From: Bacteroides ovatus
Lineage (GTDB): Bacteria; Bacteroidota; Bacteroidia; Bacteroidales; Bacteroidaceae
Assembly (NCBI GenBank): GCA_030844565.1
Contig: JAUUNK010000061.1
Coordinates: 1 to 23,893 of the forward strand
Reading direction: 5' to 3'
Length of the DNA stretch: 23,893 nt
Shown here: in pieces, positions 1 through 8,242 of the stretch
How positions within the stretch are numbered: the stretch's first letter is position 1
Layout: each line of letters begins with the position of its first letter
Notes under the pieces: generated by a model
Told to the model about the DNA's origin: nothing
Databases searched by the model: none
The model's input: only the letters and a program-made list of their open reading frames with translations
Program-made: the position numbers and the translations under genes

Positions 1-194
1 TCCGTGGCGAGAAGAATGCCTATTAGTAAAACGGGCTGTTCTTAACGATCCTTCTCGATGAGGGTCCTTAGTAATTTAGCAGTTAAAAAACTTTGTTTTT
101 GCAGCCTGTTATTTCCGTCTGCCGGCCGGAAATGGAACATAGCCGGCACTAATGTTAGATCAGAACCCTTGTCCTTTGTGAAAAGTGCAGGGGG

Positions 195-228
195 AGCTCC
201 GGGAACGAGAGCGCTTGTTCCCGGAGCT
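195..228 (+). terminator. Strong GC-rich hairpin before the helicase (terminator or leader structure)
   Basis: A 15-bp stem (arm AGCTCCGGGAACGAG against CTTGTTCCCGGAGCT, one G:T wobble) closes a 4-base AGCG loop and ends 15 bases before the preferred helicase ATG. The bases after it (TTTAATCG) are only weakly T-rich, so it could be a terminator for an upstream transcript, an attenuator, or an RNA structure in the helicase leader. The stem is seen directly; the role is inferred. Confidence 0.5.
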
Positions 229-243
229 TTAATCGAAAACGAT

Positions 244-2511
244 ATGGCAAAAACCGTATGTCTGCATTACTATCAGGAAGATATTATACAGCGTCTCTCG
301 GAGGAATGGCGGACGCACCGCAGCGTGATGGTGCAGATGCCTACAGGTACCGGCAAGACCCATGTATTGGCGGCGGTGGTAAGCAGTTTTCTCACTGATG
401 GAAAGAGGACGGTCTGGATCGTCGCACACCGCAGGGAGCTTGTGGAGCAGATAGAAAAGACCGTTGCAAAATACGGGACAAGTCTGACTGACGGGTGCGT
501 CAGGGTGATGTCCATACAATGGCTAACACGGCATTACGATGATGTGGTGGAAAAACCGGAACTGGTCATCATCGACGAGGCGCATCATGCGCAGGCAAGG
601 ACTTACCGGATGCTGTGGAACTGGTGTCCGGAAGCAAAATTTCTCGGACTTACCGCTACTCCCTGCCGGATGGGACGCACCGGGTTCACGGACCTTTTCG
701 ACTCGCTGGTATGCTCATGGAGTGTGGCGGAGTTTATAAGGAAAGGGTGGCTGTCGTCATTTGATTATGTCTCGATACGTGCAAACAGCAGGGAGCAACG
801 GTTGATAGACTCGCTGGAGAAACGCGGTGCAGATGGTGATTACCAGGTAAGGGAGATGAATGACGTACTGAACCGTCACACAAGCATCGATCAGTTGTAT
901 CGGAGCGTTCTGGAGTATGCGGACGGGAAGAAGGGGATCGTCTATGCCGTCAGTATCGACCATGCGCGGAACATCGCGGCGTATTACAGTGGAAAAGGAC
1001 TGGACGCCGCAGCCATAGACAGTCACACACCGGCTGCTGAACGCGGACGGATGGTGAAGGATTTCAAGACAGGCAGAATAAAGGTACTGGTAAATGTGGA
1101 CGTTTTCAGCGAGGGATTTGACTGCCCCGATGTGGAGTTCGTGCAGATGGCACGCCCGACACTCTCACTGGCCAAATATCTGCAACAGGCCGGGCGCGGA
1201 CTGAGAAAATCAACCGGTAAGGAAACATGTGTGCTGATAGACAACGTGGGGCTTTACCGTGTGTTCGGTCTGCCCACCATGGCATGGGACTGGGAAGCGA
1301 TGTTCCGTGGGGATATGGCTGGAAGGGGAATACGGACCATCCGGCATGGAAACGGAACAAGTCCGGAAACTGTCACCGCGGAAGATCTATGTCAGGACTT
1401 CGGTATGGAAATGATCGTTTCCCATGACAGGCTGCTTTCCGCTATAGCTTTGCAAAAAACTCCTAATCCCTGCAAGAGGCCGGAACTTAGAGCATGGCAC
1501 GACAAGAACAGCGGGTTATGGGGGCTATGCCGGGGAAGAAATAAGATTACGGCCCCGGTATTCGTCACAGTCTTCGATATCCGGCATGACATGGCAGCGG
1601 TGAGGCTCTCGGACAAGAACTGCGGACTGGTAAACGCCTGTGGTGAGATTATAAGGAAGGAAGGGTATTGCCAGTCCATGAAATTCATGAGAAACAATTT
1701 CCTGACCGTGCAGAAACCGAACGGCAGGTCTGATTATATAGATCTTTACAACCTGCGGTCATACAGGGAAAAACCTGAGGTGAAGCGTTTCGGGGATGTG
1801 GAGATGTTGAAAGTCGGTCGCATGTATTACAGCCGTACAAAAAATCTGTATGCAAGCAAACTGAACCTGAGCGGCGGCTATATTTATGACCACAAGTTCT
1901 ATGTGGCGATTTTTGATTACAATGCTTCCGTCCAATGCTATATTGACGATCCGCATATGGCTGGTTTTCCATGGGGATATGCCTGTCTCCTCGGTGGTGA
2001 TCATGACAGTTACTATTGGATACGCCGATGGTTGGCGGATGGAAGCATCATCGTGACGGACATCGGAGGGAAATACTATCATGTGACAGACTGTGGGGAA
2101 AAAAAATACATCGGATGTCACTTCCCGGCAGAGGAGGGAGAGAAATGTTTGGCCGCGATGGAGCGACTGGCAAAGCGTGCGAGGGAGATACGGAATATGG
2201 CGGAATCCGAGAAAATGGAAAAGAGGCGGCAACTTCTGGAAAAGTCGGGCGAGGCTGTTCCGTTCCGTTCAGGGATGAAATGGGGGCTGAAAGTCGGTGA
2301 GCGTATCACCATTCCTCCGATATACCGCAATGTCAGGCCTCCCATAGGCAGGTATTGCGCCGTGGAGAAGAATTACAGCCAGTGGGGTGTCATTGCCATT
2401 GACGGCACAATGATGATTGAACCGCAATACTCTGATATAGAAATCAGCATGAAAGGCGATGTCACAGGAACAAAGGTATCCGGAAACAAGGTAGTAGTGA
2501 AGCTGCCATAA
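244..2511 (+). CDS. DEAD/DEAH-box superfamily 2 helicase with C-terminal WG-repeat-like region
   Basis: A predicted ATP-dependent nucleic-acid helicase of 755 aa. SF2 motifs appear in order: a Q-motif-like YYQ near residue 10, Walker A PTGTGKT at 33-39, motif II DEAH at 111-114, motif III TATP, motif V (FSEGFDCPDV) and motif VI QQAGRGLR. The last ~80 residues (MKWGLK, then QWGVIAIDG and IEPQY) resemble WG beta repeats. The frame opens earlier, at ATG 58, but those 62 residues would be encoded across the stable hairpin at 195-228 and match no helicase motif, so ATG 244 is preferred. The ~240-residue stretch between helicase core and tail is unassigned. Base composition is higher in GC than the glycan genes and no glycan function is implied. 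Substrate and role (repair, defence or mobile-element maintenance) cannot be told from sequence. Confidence 0.85.
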   Translation: MAKTVCLHYYQEDIIQRLSEEWRTHRSVMVQMPTGTGKTHVLAAVVSSFLTDGKRTVWIVAHRRELVEQIEKTVAKYGTSLTDGCVRVMSIQWLTRHYDDVVEKPELVIIDEAHHAQARTYRMLWNWCPEAKFLGLTATPCRMGRTGFTDLFDSLVCSWSVAEFIRKGWLSSFDYVSIRANSREQRLIDSLEKRGADGDYQVREMNDVLNRHTSIDQLYRSVLEYADGKKGIVYAVSIDHARNIAAYYSGKGLDAAAIDSHTPAAERGRMVKDFKTGRIKVLVNVDVFSEGFDCPDVEFVQMARPTLSLAKYLQQAGRGLRKSTGKETCVLIDNVGLYRVFGLPTMAWDWEAMFRGDMAGRGIRTIRHGNGTSPETVTAEDLCQDFGMEMIVSHDRLLSAIALQKTPNPCKRPELRAWHDKNSGLWGLCRGRNKITAPVFVTVFDIRHDMAAVRLSDKNCGLVNACGEIIRKEGYCQSMKFMRNNFLTVQKPNGRSDYIDLYNLRSYREKPEVKRFGDVEMLKVGRMYYSRTKNLYASKLNLSGGYIYDHKFYVAIFDYNASVQCYIDDPHMAGFPWGYACLLGGDHDSYYWIRRWLADGSIIVTDIGGKYYHVTDCGEKKYIGCHFPAEEGEKCLAAMERLAKRAREIRNMAESEKMEKRRQLLEKSGEAVPFRSGMKWGLKVGERITIPPIYRNVRPPIGRYCAVEKNYSQWGVIAIDGTMMIEPQYSDIEISMKGDVTGTKVSGNKVVVKLP

Positions 2512-2768
2512 AGGGTGGTTCGCTAGTTCCGTTTGTAAATTTATCATTTTAAACAGTTGCGACAAATTCGCTGTAAACGCCCGGTTTCACACGACGAATT
2601 AAAAATTGTAGTGAATCATAACCAGTAAAAATGGTCATATGTTTAGTAACATACTCCTACCCCACACCACGGGCAATTGTCCAAAGAAACGGAATAAAAC
2701 TTGTGGAAAAGACATCGAGATGATTGAATGGGATGGCAATGCCGGTGAATGAATTATCAACTTGAATA

Positions 2769-2876
2769 ATGAATATGTATCGAATGATGAAAAAGATATT
2801 TTCAGAACTGCTTTTCCACAAATTCTGGTCATTTGCAACAGCCGTGGTCACAGTCTTTATAGCTTCCGACAATTAA
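2769..2876 (+). CDS. Possible 35-aa peptide with one hydrophobic segment
   Basis: A short ATG frame with a basic start (MYRMMKK) followed by an uninterrupted hydrophobic stretch (FATAVVTVFIA) that could span a membrane. It ends 8 bases before the next small frame. There is no homology I recognise and no strong start signal. It may be a fragment of a decayed gene or chance. Confidence 0.15.
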   Translation: MNMYRMMKKIFSELLFHKFWSFATAVVTVFIASDN

Positions 2877-2883
2877 AGAATAT

Positions 2884-3081
2884 ATGAAAGGCAGTTCTGA
2901 AATAGAAGTAGCGGTAGACGGTTATATTGTAAACAAGACCTTTATTATGTCATTCCCAGTTTCTTTCATTAATACGGGAAAAACGGCCTTTTATGGTTTC
3001 TCAGTGCAAATTCATGAGAGGATGCTTGTAGTAAAAGACGGAGAAAATACAATTGGTCACATGAAAAGACAAATAAAATAA
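2884..3081 (+). CDS. Small hypothetical protein or gene remnant (65 aa)
   Basis: A 65-codon ATG frame ending 6 bases before the start of the broken UDP-glucose dehydrogenase gene. The translation is mixed and soluble-looking (EIEVAVDGYIVNKTF ... MLVVKDGEN), with no motif I recognise. The same frame is open for only seven codons before the ATG (back to a TAG at 2860), so it is either a small real gene or the tail of something broken upstream. Composition resembles the AT-rich glycan genes rather than the helicase. Confidence 0.25.
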   Translation: MKGSSEIEVAVDGYIVNKTFIMSFPVSFINTGKTAFYGFSVQIHERMLVVKDGENTIGHMKRQIK

Positions 3082-3086
3082 TAATC

Positions 3087-4337
3087 ATGGATAAGAATAT
3101 AAAAATAGCCGTAGCCGGAACCGGTTACGTAGGACTTTCCATTGCCACACTGCTGGCATAACATCATCAAGTGACGGCTGTTGATGTGATTCCTGAAAAG
3201 GTAGAACTGATAAATCGGCGTAAATCGCCCATACAGGACAAATACATTGAGAAGTATCTTACTGAAAAAGAATTGAACCTGACTGCCACCTTAGATGGAG
3301 CGAAGGCATATGCCGACGCAGACTTTGTGGTCATTGCCGCACCGACGAACTACGACCCGGTGAAGAACTACTTCGACACCAGCCATGTAGAAGAAGTCAT
3401 TGAGTTGGTGAAGAGCGTCAATCCTTGTGCCGTTATGGTGATTAAAAGTACCATTCCTGTGGGCTACACGGAAAGTGTGCGCAGGAAATTAGACACGGAG
3501 AACGTCATCTTCTCGCCCGAATTCCTGCGCGAAAGCAAGGCATTGTACGACAACCTTTATCCCAGCCGCATCATCGTAGGACGTCCCGAAGGCAACACCC
3601 GTTTGGACGAAGCTGCCCGCACCTTTGCCGCACTCTTGCAGGAAGGGGCGATAAAGGAAAACATCGACACCCTCTTCATGGGTCTGACCGAAGCCGAAGC
3701 GGTGAAGCTCTTTGCCAACACCTACCTGGCCTTGCGTGTCAGCTACTTCAACGAACTTGACACCTATGCCGAGATGAAAGGGCTGGACACCCAAGCCATC
3801 ATCAACGGCGTCTGCCTCGACCCGCGCATCGGCACGCATTACAACAATCCCAGCTTCGATTACGGCGGTTATTGCCTGCCCAAGGACACCAAGCAACTCC
3901 TGGCAAACTATGCCGACGTGCCCGAAAACCTGATTCAGGCGATTGTGGAAAGCAACCGTACAAGAAAAGACTTCATTGCCGACCGTGTGCTGACCAAAGC
4001 CGGATATTACAATTATTACAACCGTGGCGATTTCAGCCCCAACGAGGAGCGCAAGTGTACTATCGACGTTTATCGCCTGACGATGAAGTCGAACAGCGAT
4101 AATTTCCGCCAATCCTCCATACAAGGTGTGATGAAGCGGGTAAAGGCAAAAGGTGCAGAGGTGATTATCTACGAACCTACTTTACAGGATGGCAGTACTT
4201 TTTTCGGTAGTAAAGTGGTAAATGACTTGAACGCTTTCAAAGCGCAAAGCTAGGCGATTATCGCCAACCGTTATGACGCTTGTCTGGATGATGTGAAAGA
4301 GAAAGTGTATACACGGGATATTTTTAGAAAGGATTAA
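3087..4337 (+). pseudogene. ugd: UDP-glucose 6-dehydrogenase-type gene with two in-frame stops
   Basis: The intact enzyme would oxidise UDP-glucose to UDP-glucuronate with NAD+ in the cytoplasm. Reading from ATG 3087 gives the Rossmann loop GTGYVG at residues 11-16, then TAA at 3159-3161 (codon 25), after which the same frame continues as HHQVTAVDVIPEKVELI. The body is well kept: IKSTIPVG, FSPEFLRESKAL and the active-site block YGGYCLPKDTKQL with the catalytic-type Cys at codon 263. A second stop, TAG at 4251-4253, is followed in frame by the family-like tail AIIANRYDACLDD ... YTRDIFRKD, ending at TAA 4335. Full length would be ~416 codons, normal for the family. A GTG at 3171 could start a protein lacking the NAD-binding loop, unlikely to be active. 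Codon 258 is Asp where I expect Gly (FGYGGYC). GC content is high (34 of 60 bases at 3601-3660). GDP-mannose or UDP-ManNAc dehydrogenase is less likely. Confidence 0.85.
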
Positions 4338-4356
4338 ATATTAAATACATAAAATC

Positions 4357-4581
4357 ATGACAAATAAAGATTTAAAAGAAAAATTAGATTCAGCTGAAAC
4401 TTCATCAGAAAAAAGGGGAATAATAGAATCTATGCGTAATGACATTGTCAATGCGGCAAAAGCACAAATGCGATTTGCGGAACAGTGGATTAACAATGAT
4501 GCGACATTGACAGATGAGAAGAAACAGGAATTCAAACGGTTGTTGAATATTGAAAGCATAAAATTGGATGTGCAATTTTAA
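4357..4581 (+). CDS. Small charged hypothetical protein (74 aa)
   Basis: A highly charged, helix-favouring protein without Cys or membrane segments, rich in Lys, Glu and Asp (start MTNKDLKEKLDSAE, end LLNIESIKLDVQF). It lies 19 bases after the end of the broken dehydrogenase and 6 bases before the flippase start, so it is probably co-transcribed with the glycan genes. I do not recognise the family. It has no obvious DSL carrier-protein site. It could be a small regulatory or accessory protein. Confidence 0.55.
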   Translation: MTNKDLKEKLDSAETSSEKRGIIESMRNDIVNAAKAQMRFAEQWINNDATLTDEKKQEFKRLLNIESIKLDVQF

Positions 4582-4587
4582 AATCTT

Positions 4588-6120
4588 ATGACCGACACTT
4601 CAGCAAACAATAAACGCATAGCCAAGAACACATTACTGCTGTATTTCCGCATGCTTTTCATGATGGCTGTCAGCCTATACACTTCGCGTGTTGTGCTAAA
4701 TGCTTTAGGTGTGGAAGATTTCGGTATCTATAATGTGGTTGGCGGTGTAGTGGCTATGTTTTCTATGCTATCCGGTTCGTTGTCTGCTGCTATTACCCGA
4801 TTCATTACTTACGAATTAGGAAAAGGCAATCAGGAGAATCTGAAAAAAATATTCTCCTCATCTGTTACTATTCAAATAGGGCTAGCCATATTAATTATTG
4901 TAGTGGCTGAAGCAATAGGCGTATGGTTCTTGAACATGAAGATGAATATTCCTGATGTAAGAATAACAGCAGCCAACTGGGTATTTCAATTTTCAATATT
5001 GACGTTCGCAGTCAATCTGATTAGCGTTCCATATAATGCAAGCATCATTGCCCATGAACGAATGTCTGCTTTTGCTTATATCAGTATATTGGAAGCCATA
5101 GGAAAACTGGCGATTGTTTTCCTGATTGTAATTTCACCTATGGACAAGCTGATATTCTATGCTATTTTGATGTGTGCGGTTGCATTGATAGTCCGCCTGG
5201 CATACGGGGTTTATTGCAAGAGACACTTTGAAGAATGCACGTATCATTTCATATTCGACAGGGATTTGTTGAAACATATGTTCGGCTTTGCCGGATGGAA
5301 CTTTATTGGTGCAACTTCTGCTGTGTTACGAGATCAAGGCGGAAATGTGGTCATCAACCTCTTTTGCGGTCCGGCTGCCAATGCGGCACGTGGAATTGCG
5401 TTTCAGGTAAACAATGCTATCAGCGGTTTTGTTACCAATTTCATGACGGCGCTAAACCCGCAAATTACCAAATCGTATGCGGCAGGTGACCGTAAATACA
5501 TGATGACTCTAATCTTTCAGGGAGCAAGGCTTTCGTTTTATATGCTTTTGCTGCTCTCCCTTCCGGTTTTGATTAACACACATTATATATTAGGGCTTTG
5601 GCTGAAAATTGTGCCCGACCATGCCGTATTGTTCGTGCAACTGGTCTTGGTGTTTGCCATGAGTGAATCCATCTCCAACCCGTTGATAACTGCCATGCTT
5701 GCTACGGGACGTATACGGAACTACCAGCTTGTGGTAGGTGGGTTGCAGATGATTAACCTGCCTGTTTCCTACATCCTGTTGCGTATAGAGATGTTCCCGG
5801 AAGTGGTACTTGTGGTAGCTATAGTTATTTCCCAATGTTGTCTTGCGGCACGCCTGTTGATGTTACGGGAAATGATTGGCCTTTCCGTCAGGAAATATAT
5901 GAAGAAAGTCTATGTAAATGTATTGGTTGTGACAGTCATTGCCGCTGTTCTTCCATTCTTAATGACGAATGTTTTTATGGAATCTTTCCTGAATTTTATA
6001 TTGTCAAGTCTTGTCTCCTTCATTTGTACGGGAATTACTATCTATTATATAGGTTGCAACAAGATTGAACGGAAGTTTATTACAGATAAATTGCATATAA
6101 TAATTCATAAAATTAGATGA
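4588..6120 (+). CDS. wzx: Wzx-type polysaccharide repeat-unit flippase
   Basis: A 510-aa multi-pass inner-membrane protein of the MATE/MOP flippase type, expected to move the undecaprenyl-linked repeat unit across the inner membrane. The start MTDTSANNKRIAKNTLLLYFRMLFMM and the block SLYTSRVVLNALGVEDFGIY are typical of Bacteroidales Wzx proteins. Hydrophobic segments recur along the whole length (about 12-14 by eye), with polar loops such as YELGKGNQENLKK. Its TGA overlaps the ATG of the next gene (ATGA), indicating translational coupling. The sugar unit carried cannot be read from sequence. Family assignment is strong; the exact partner Wzy is inferred from synteny. Confidence 0.9.
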   Translation: MTDTSANNKRIAKNTLLLYFRMLFMMAVSLYTSRVVLNALGVEDFGIYNVVGGVVAMFSMLSGSLSAAITRFITYELGKGNQENLKKIFSSSVTIQIGLAILIIVVAEAIGVWFLNMKMNIPDVRITAANWVFQFSILTFAVNLISVPYNASIIAHERMSAFAYISILEAIGKLAIVFLIVISPMDKLIFYAILMCAVALIVRLAYGVYCKRHFEECTYHFIFDRDLLKHMFGFAGWNFIGATSAVLRDQGGNVVINLFCGPAANAARGIAFQVNNAISGFVTNFMTALNPQITKSYAAGDRKYMMTLIFQGARLSFYMLLLLSLPVLINTHYILGLWLKIVPDHAVLFVQLVLVFAMSESISNPLITAMLATGRIRNYQLVVGGLQMINLPVSYILLRIEMFPEVVLVVAIVISQCCLAARLLMLREMIGLSVRKYMKKVYVNVLVVTVIAAVLPFLMTNVFMESFLNFILSSLVSFICTGITIYYIGCNKIERKFITDKLHIIIHKIR

Positions 6121-7094
6121 AACGGTTGTATAATATAGACTCTTTGAAATTCTTGTGTGCCGTCTTGGTTATATTTCTTCATGTACGTACTCCCTATCAA
6201 GAATACATATTACCTCTTACGCGATGTGCCGTTCCATGTTTTTTCATGATTTCAGGTTATCTGATTTTTACAAATGACAAACTGAAATTGGAAGGGCATT
6301 TAAGGCGAGGCATCAAGAAAATGGTTCAGATATTAATATGGAGTACGTTGCTGTTTGCCGCTGTGAAATTCCTTTTTGCGTTCAAGAATAATGATTTTAG
6401 CTTCTTGAATCTGGAATCTTTAGGTAAATTCATTTTACTGAATGAAAATCCTTTTGGCTTCCATCTCTGGTATATAGGTGCATACCTATATGTTCTGATT
6501 ATAATCCTCTTTTTAGAGCGACGTAATAAGCTTGGCTATATTTATTGGGCAATCCCTGTTCTTTTGTTATTGGATTTGTGCTTTGGCAAATACAGCTTGG
6601 TCTTATGGCATAAAGAGTTCCCTTTTATATGGGTGCGTAATTTCGCATGTGTAGGGCTTCCTTATTTTACGATAGGGATGCTGCTGAAACAACAGAAAGA
6701 ACGCATATTGAATTTTAGCCATTTACAATTATTAGCATTAGGGGGGGGGATTTTATCTTCATTAACTTCTCTGTTAGAAAACAGGTTGCTTACGGAACTT
6801 AACATGAATTCAACCAGAGACCATTACATCAGTTCTACTTTCTTGGCGGTTTCATTATTCACGTTGTTTTTGTCTTTAAAACAATCAAAAGCCAATGCCT
6901 TTTCTTCATTAGGCGAAAAAGATTCTTTATACATATATATATTTCATCCGTTGTTCATAACATTTTTTTCTGTAGTAAACAAATTTTTGTCCAATATATG
7001 GCAAGACATTTATCTGTATTATTCACCATTCATAATCTTGATGGTAACTATTCTTTTTAACAGAACATTAAAAACTTTACATATAATCAAATGA
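6117..7094 (+). CDS. Membrane acyltransferase (acyltransferase-3 family), in frame across a G9 tract
   Basis: A predicted integral-membrane O-acyltransferase (325 aa) that would add acetyl or similar groups to the glycan. The N-terminus (NIDSLKFLCAVLVIFLHVRT, then CFFMISGYLIF) has the family's conserved helix with the LH pair and the F-M-I-S-G motif. About ten hydrophobic segments follow. Codons 209-211 are three GGG codons forming a run of nine G. With nine G the frame is open; with eight it would hit TAA within about five codons, and with ten it stops after about 17. The tract therefore acts as a potential on/off switch, here in the ON length. Start and stop overlap both neighbours at ATGA. 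Specificity and target sugar are unknown. Confidence 0.88.
   Translation: MKRLYNIDSLKFLCAVLVIFLHVRTPYQEYILPLTRCAVPCFFMISGYLIFTNDKLKLEGHLRRGIKKMVQILIWSTLLFAAVKFLFAFKNNDFSFLNLESLGKFILLNENPFGFHLWYIGAYLYVLIIILFLERRNKLGYIYWAIPVLLLLDLCFGKYSLVLWHKEFPFIWVRNFACVGLPYFTIGMLLKQQKERILNFSHLQLLALGGGILSSLTSLLENRLLTELNMNSTRDHYISSTFLAVSLFTLFLSLKQSKANAFSSLGEKDSLYIYIFHPLFITFFSVVNKFLSNIWQDIYLYYSPFIILMVTILFNRTLKTLHIIK
6741..6749 (+). repeat. Poly-G tract (G9) inside the first acyltransferase
   Basis: Nine consecutive G within a gene that is otherwise AT-rich. The tract is in frame (Gly-Gly-Gly). A gain or loss of one G truncates the protein shortly afterwards, as read from the downstream stops in both shifted frames. 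Confidence 0.9.
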
Positions 7095-8242
7095 TTCAGA
7101 TTACAGACAAATCACAGTGTTGTGGCTGTACGGCTTGTGCCAGCATCTGTGCGCATGATGCCATTACGATGCAGCCAGATGCATTAGGCTTTCTTTATCC
7201 GGTAGTGGATAAAGATAAATGTGTGGATTGCGGGCTGTGTGAGAAGGTTTGCGCTTTCAATGACCATTATGACACGAGCCTCAACCTGCCCCAACCGGAT
7301 GCATACGCCGCACGGCATAAGGATATAACGAAATTAAGATATAGTCGTAGTGGAGCTGCATTTGTGGCATTTTCTGATTACATACTAGGTAAAGGAGGTG
7401 TCATCTATGGAGCTGGTTATAAAGGTCATTTTGTTGTTGTTCATAAACGAGCTACCACCAGAGAAGAAAGAGATGCATTCAGAGGTAGTAAATATGTACA
7501 GAGCGATATGACAGGAGTCTTCCGAAATGTAAAGAACGATTTAAAGGCTGGAAAGTTAGTTCTTTTTTCAGGTACTCCATGCCAAACAGCAGGTTTGAAA
7601 AGTTACATAGGTAATCAGCTATCTCAGAATCTGATTTTGATAGATATAATTTGTCATTCCGTACCTGCTCCGCAAATATGGAAGGATTATCTTGCTTATG
7701 TAGAAAGAAAATGCAAATCAAGAGTGGTCAGCCTTGAGTTTAGAGACAAATCTATTGGTTGGTATCAAACTCATCTTGAAAGTTTCAAGCTCGCAAATGG
7801 GAAAACTTACAAGGATTATAAATTGCGTGTTTTTTTTAATTTGGGTTTAGGCACAAGACCTTCATGCGAATGTTGTAAGTTTTGCAATCTTAGTCGCCCC
7901 TCTGATATAACAATAGGAGATTTTTGGGGATATGAGAGAACTGTTCCTGAAATGAATAAAGACAATAAGGGAATTTCTCTTGTGTTATGCAACACCCCCA
8001 AAGGACGAGAAATATTGCGAGAAGCCTCTGTTGACTTGGTTTTCAAGAAAGTCCCATTAGAAAAAGCCCTGCAACTTAATCTCCAACACCCATCTGAGGG
8101 GAATCCAAGAAAGAATGAATTCGCGTTTGATTATGAGCATAAAGGGTTTAATTATGTGGTCAGAAAGTATGGGAATGGAGGCATCATAAACAAAACACGT
8201 GAATTTTGCAGAAAAGTATTACGGGAAATAGTCCGATTATGA
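7091..8242 (+). CDS. FrhB/FdhB-like iron-sulfur protein (coenzyme F420 hydrogenase beta-subunit family), copy A
   Basis: A cytoplasmic redox-type protein of 383 aa. Two CxxCxxCxxxC ferredoxin motifs lie at residues 10-20 and 44-54, each predicted to bind a [4Fe-4S] cluster, followed by the FrhB N- and C-terminal-like domains. Signature blocks include FSGTPCQTAGLK and, near the C-terminus, CECCKFCNLSRPSDITIGDFWG with additional cysteines. Bacteroidales are not known to make coenzyme F420, so the family name should not be read as function. The gene is sandwiched by 4-base overlaps between an acyltransferase and a pyruvyl transferase; a paired role in glycan modification is inferred. A second copy lies at 15067. 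Confidence 0.85.
   Translation: MIQITDKSQCCGCTACASICAHDAITMQPDALGFLYPVVDKDKCVDCGLCEKVCAFNDHYDTSLNLPQPDAYAARHKDITKLRYSRSGAAFVAFSDYILGKGGVIYGAGYKGHFVVVHKRATTREERDAFRGSKYVQSDMTGVFRNVKNDLKAGKLVLFSGTPCQTAGLKSYIGNQLSQNLILIDIICHSVPAPQIWKDYLAYVERKCKSRVVSLEFRDKSIGWYQTHLESFKLANGKTYKDYKLRVFFNLGLGTRPSCECCKFCNLSRPSDITIGDFWGYERTVPEMNKDNKGISLVLCNTPKGREILREASVDLVFKKVPLEKALQLNLQHPSEGNPRKNEFAFDYEHKGFNYVVRKYGNGGIINKTREFCRKVLREIVRL

Larger units (their letters stand above)
2512..3086. other. 575-base stretch without a confident gene; probably decayed sequence
   Basis: No recognisable gene lies between the helicase stop and the dehydrogenase start. Short open stretches occur in all three forward frames with stops between them: about 30 codons from ATG 2631, 35 codons from ATG 2769, a stop-free run without a start in the third frame at 2753-2880, and 65 codons from 2884. 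This is compatible with a broken ancestral gene or with non-coding DNA. No terminal inverted repeats, tRNA or convincing Bacteroides -33/-7 promoter pair (TTTG ... TAnnTTTG) was seen. Confidence 0.5.

Noticed and set aside
58..243. An upstream in-frame ATG would add 62 residues to the helicase.
   Set aside because: The extension spans a strong hairpin, contains no helicase motif and reads as unrelated sequence; ATG 244 gives a natural start.
3489..4124. A 211-codon minus-strand reading frame opposite the dehydrogenase.
   Set aside because: It is a shadow of a GC-rich gene with clear motifs on the plus strand; its translation shows no domain.
3087..4337. Stop codons recoded as glutamine (alternative genetic code).
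   Set aside because: Both TAA and TAG would need to be read through, yet neighbouring genes end normally at TAA, TAG and TGA with ATGA overlaps; nonsense mutations are simpler.
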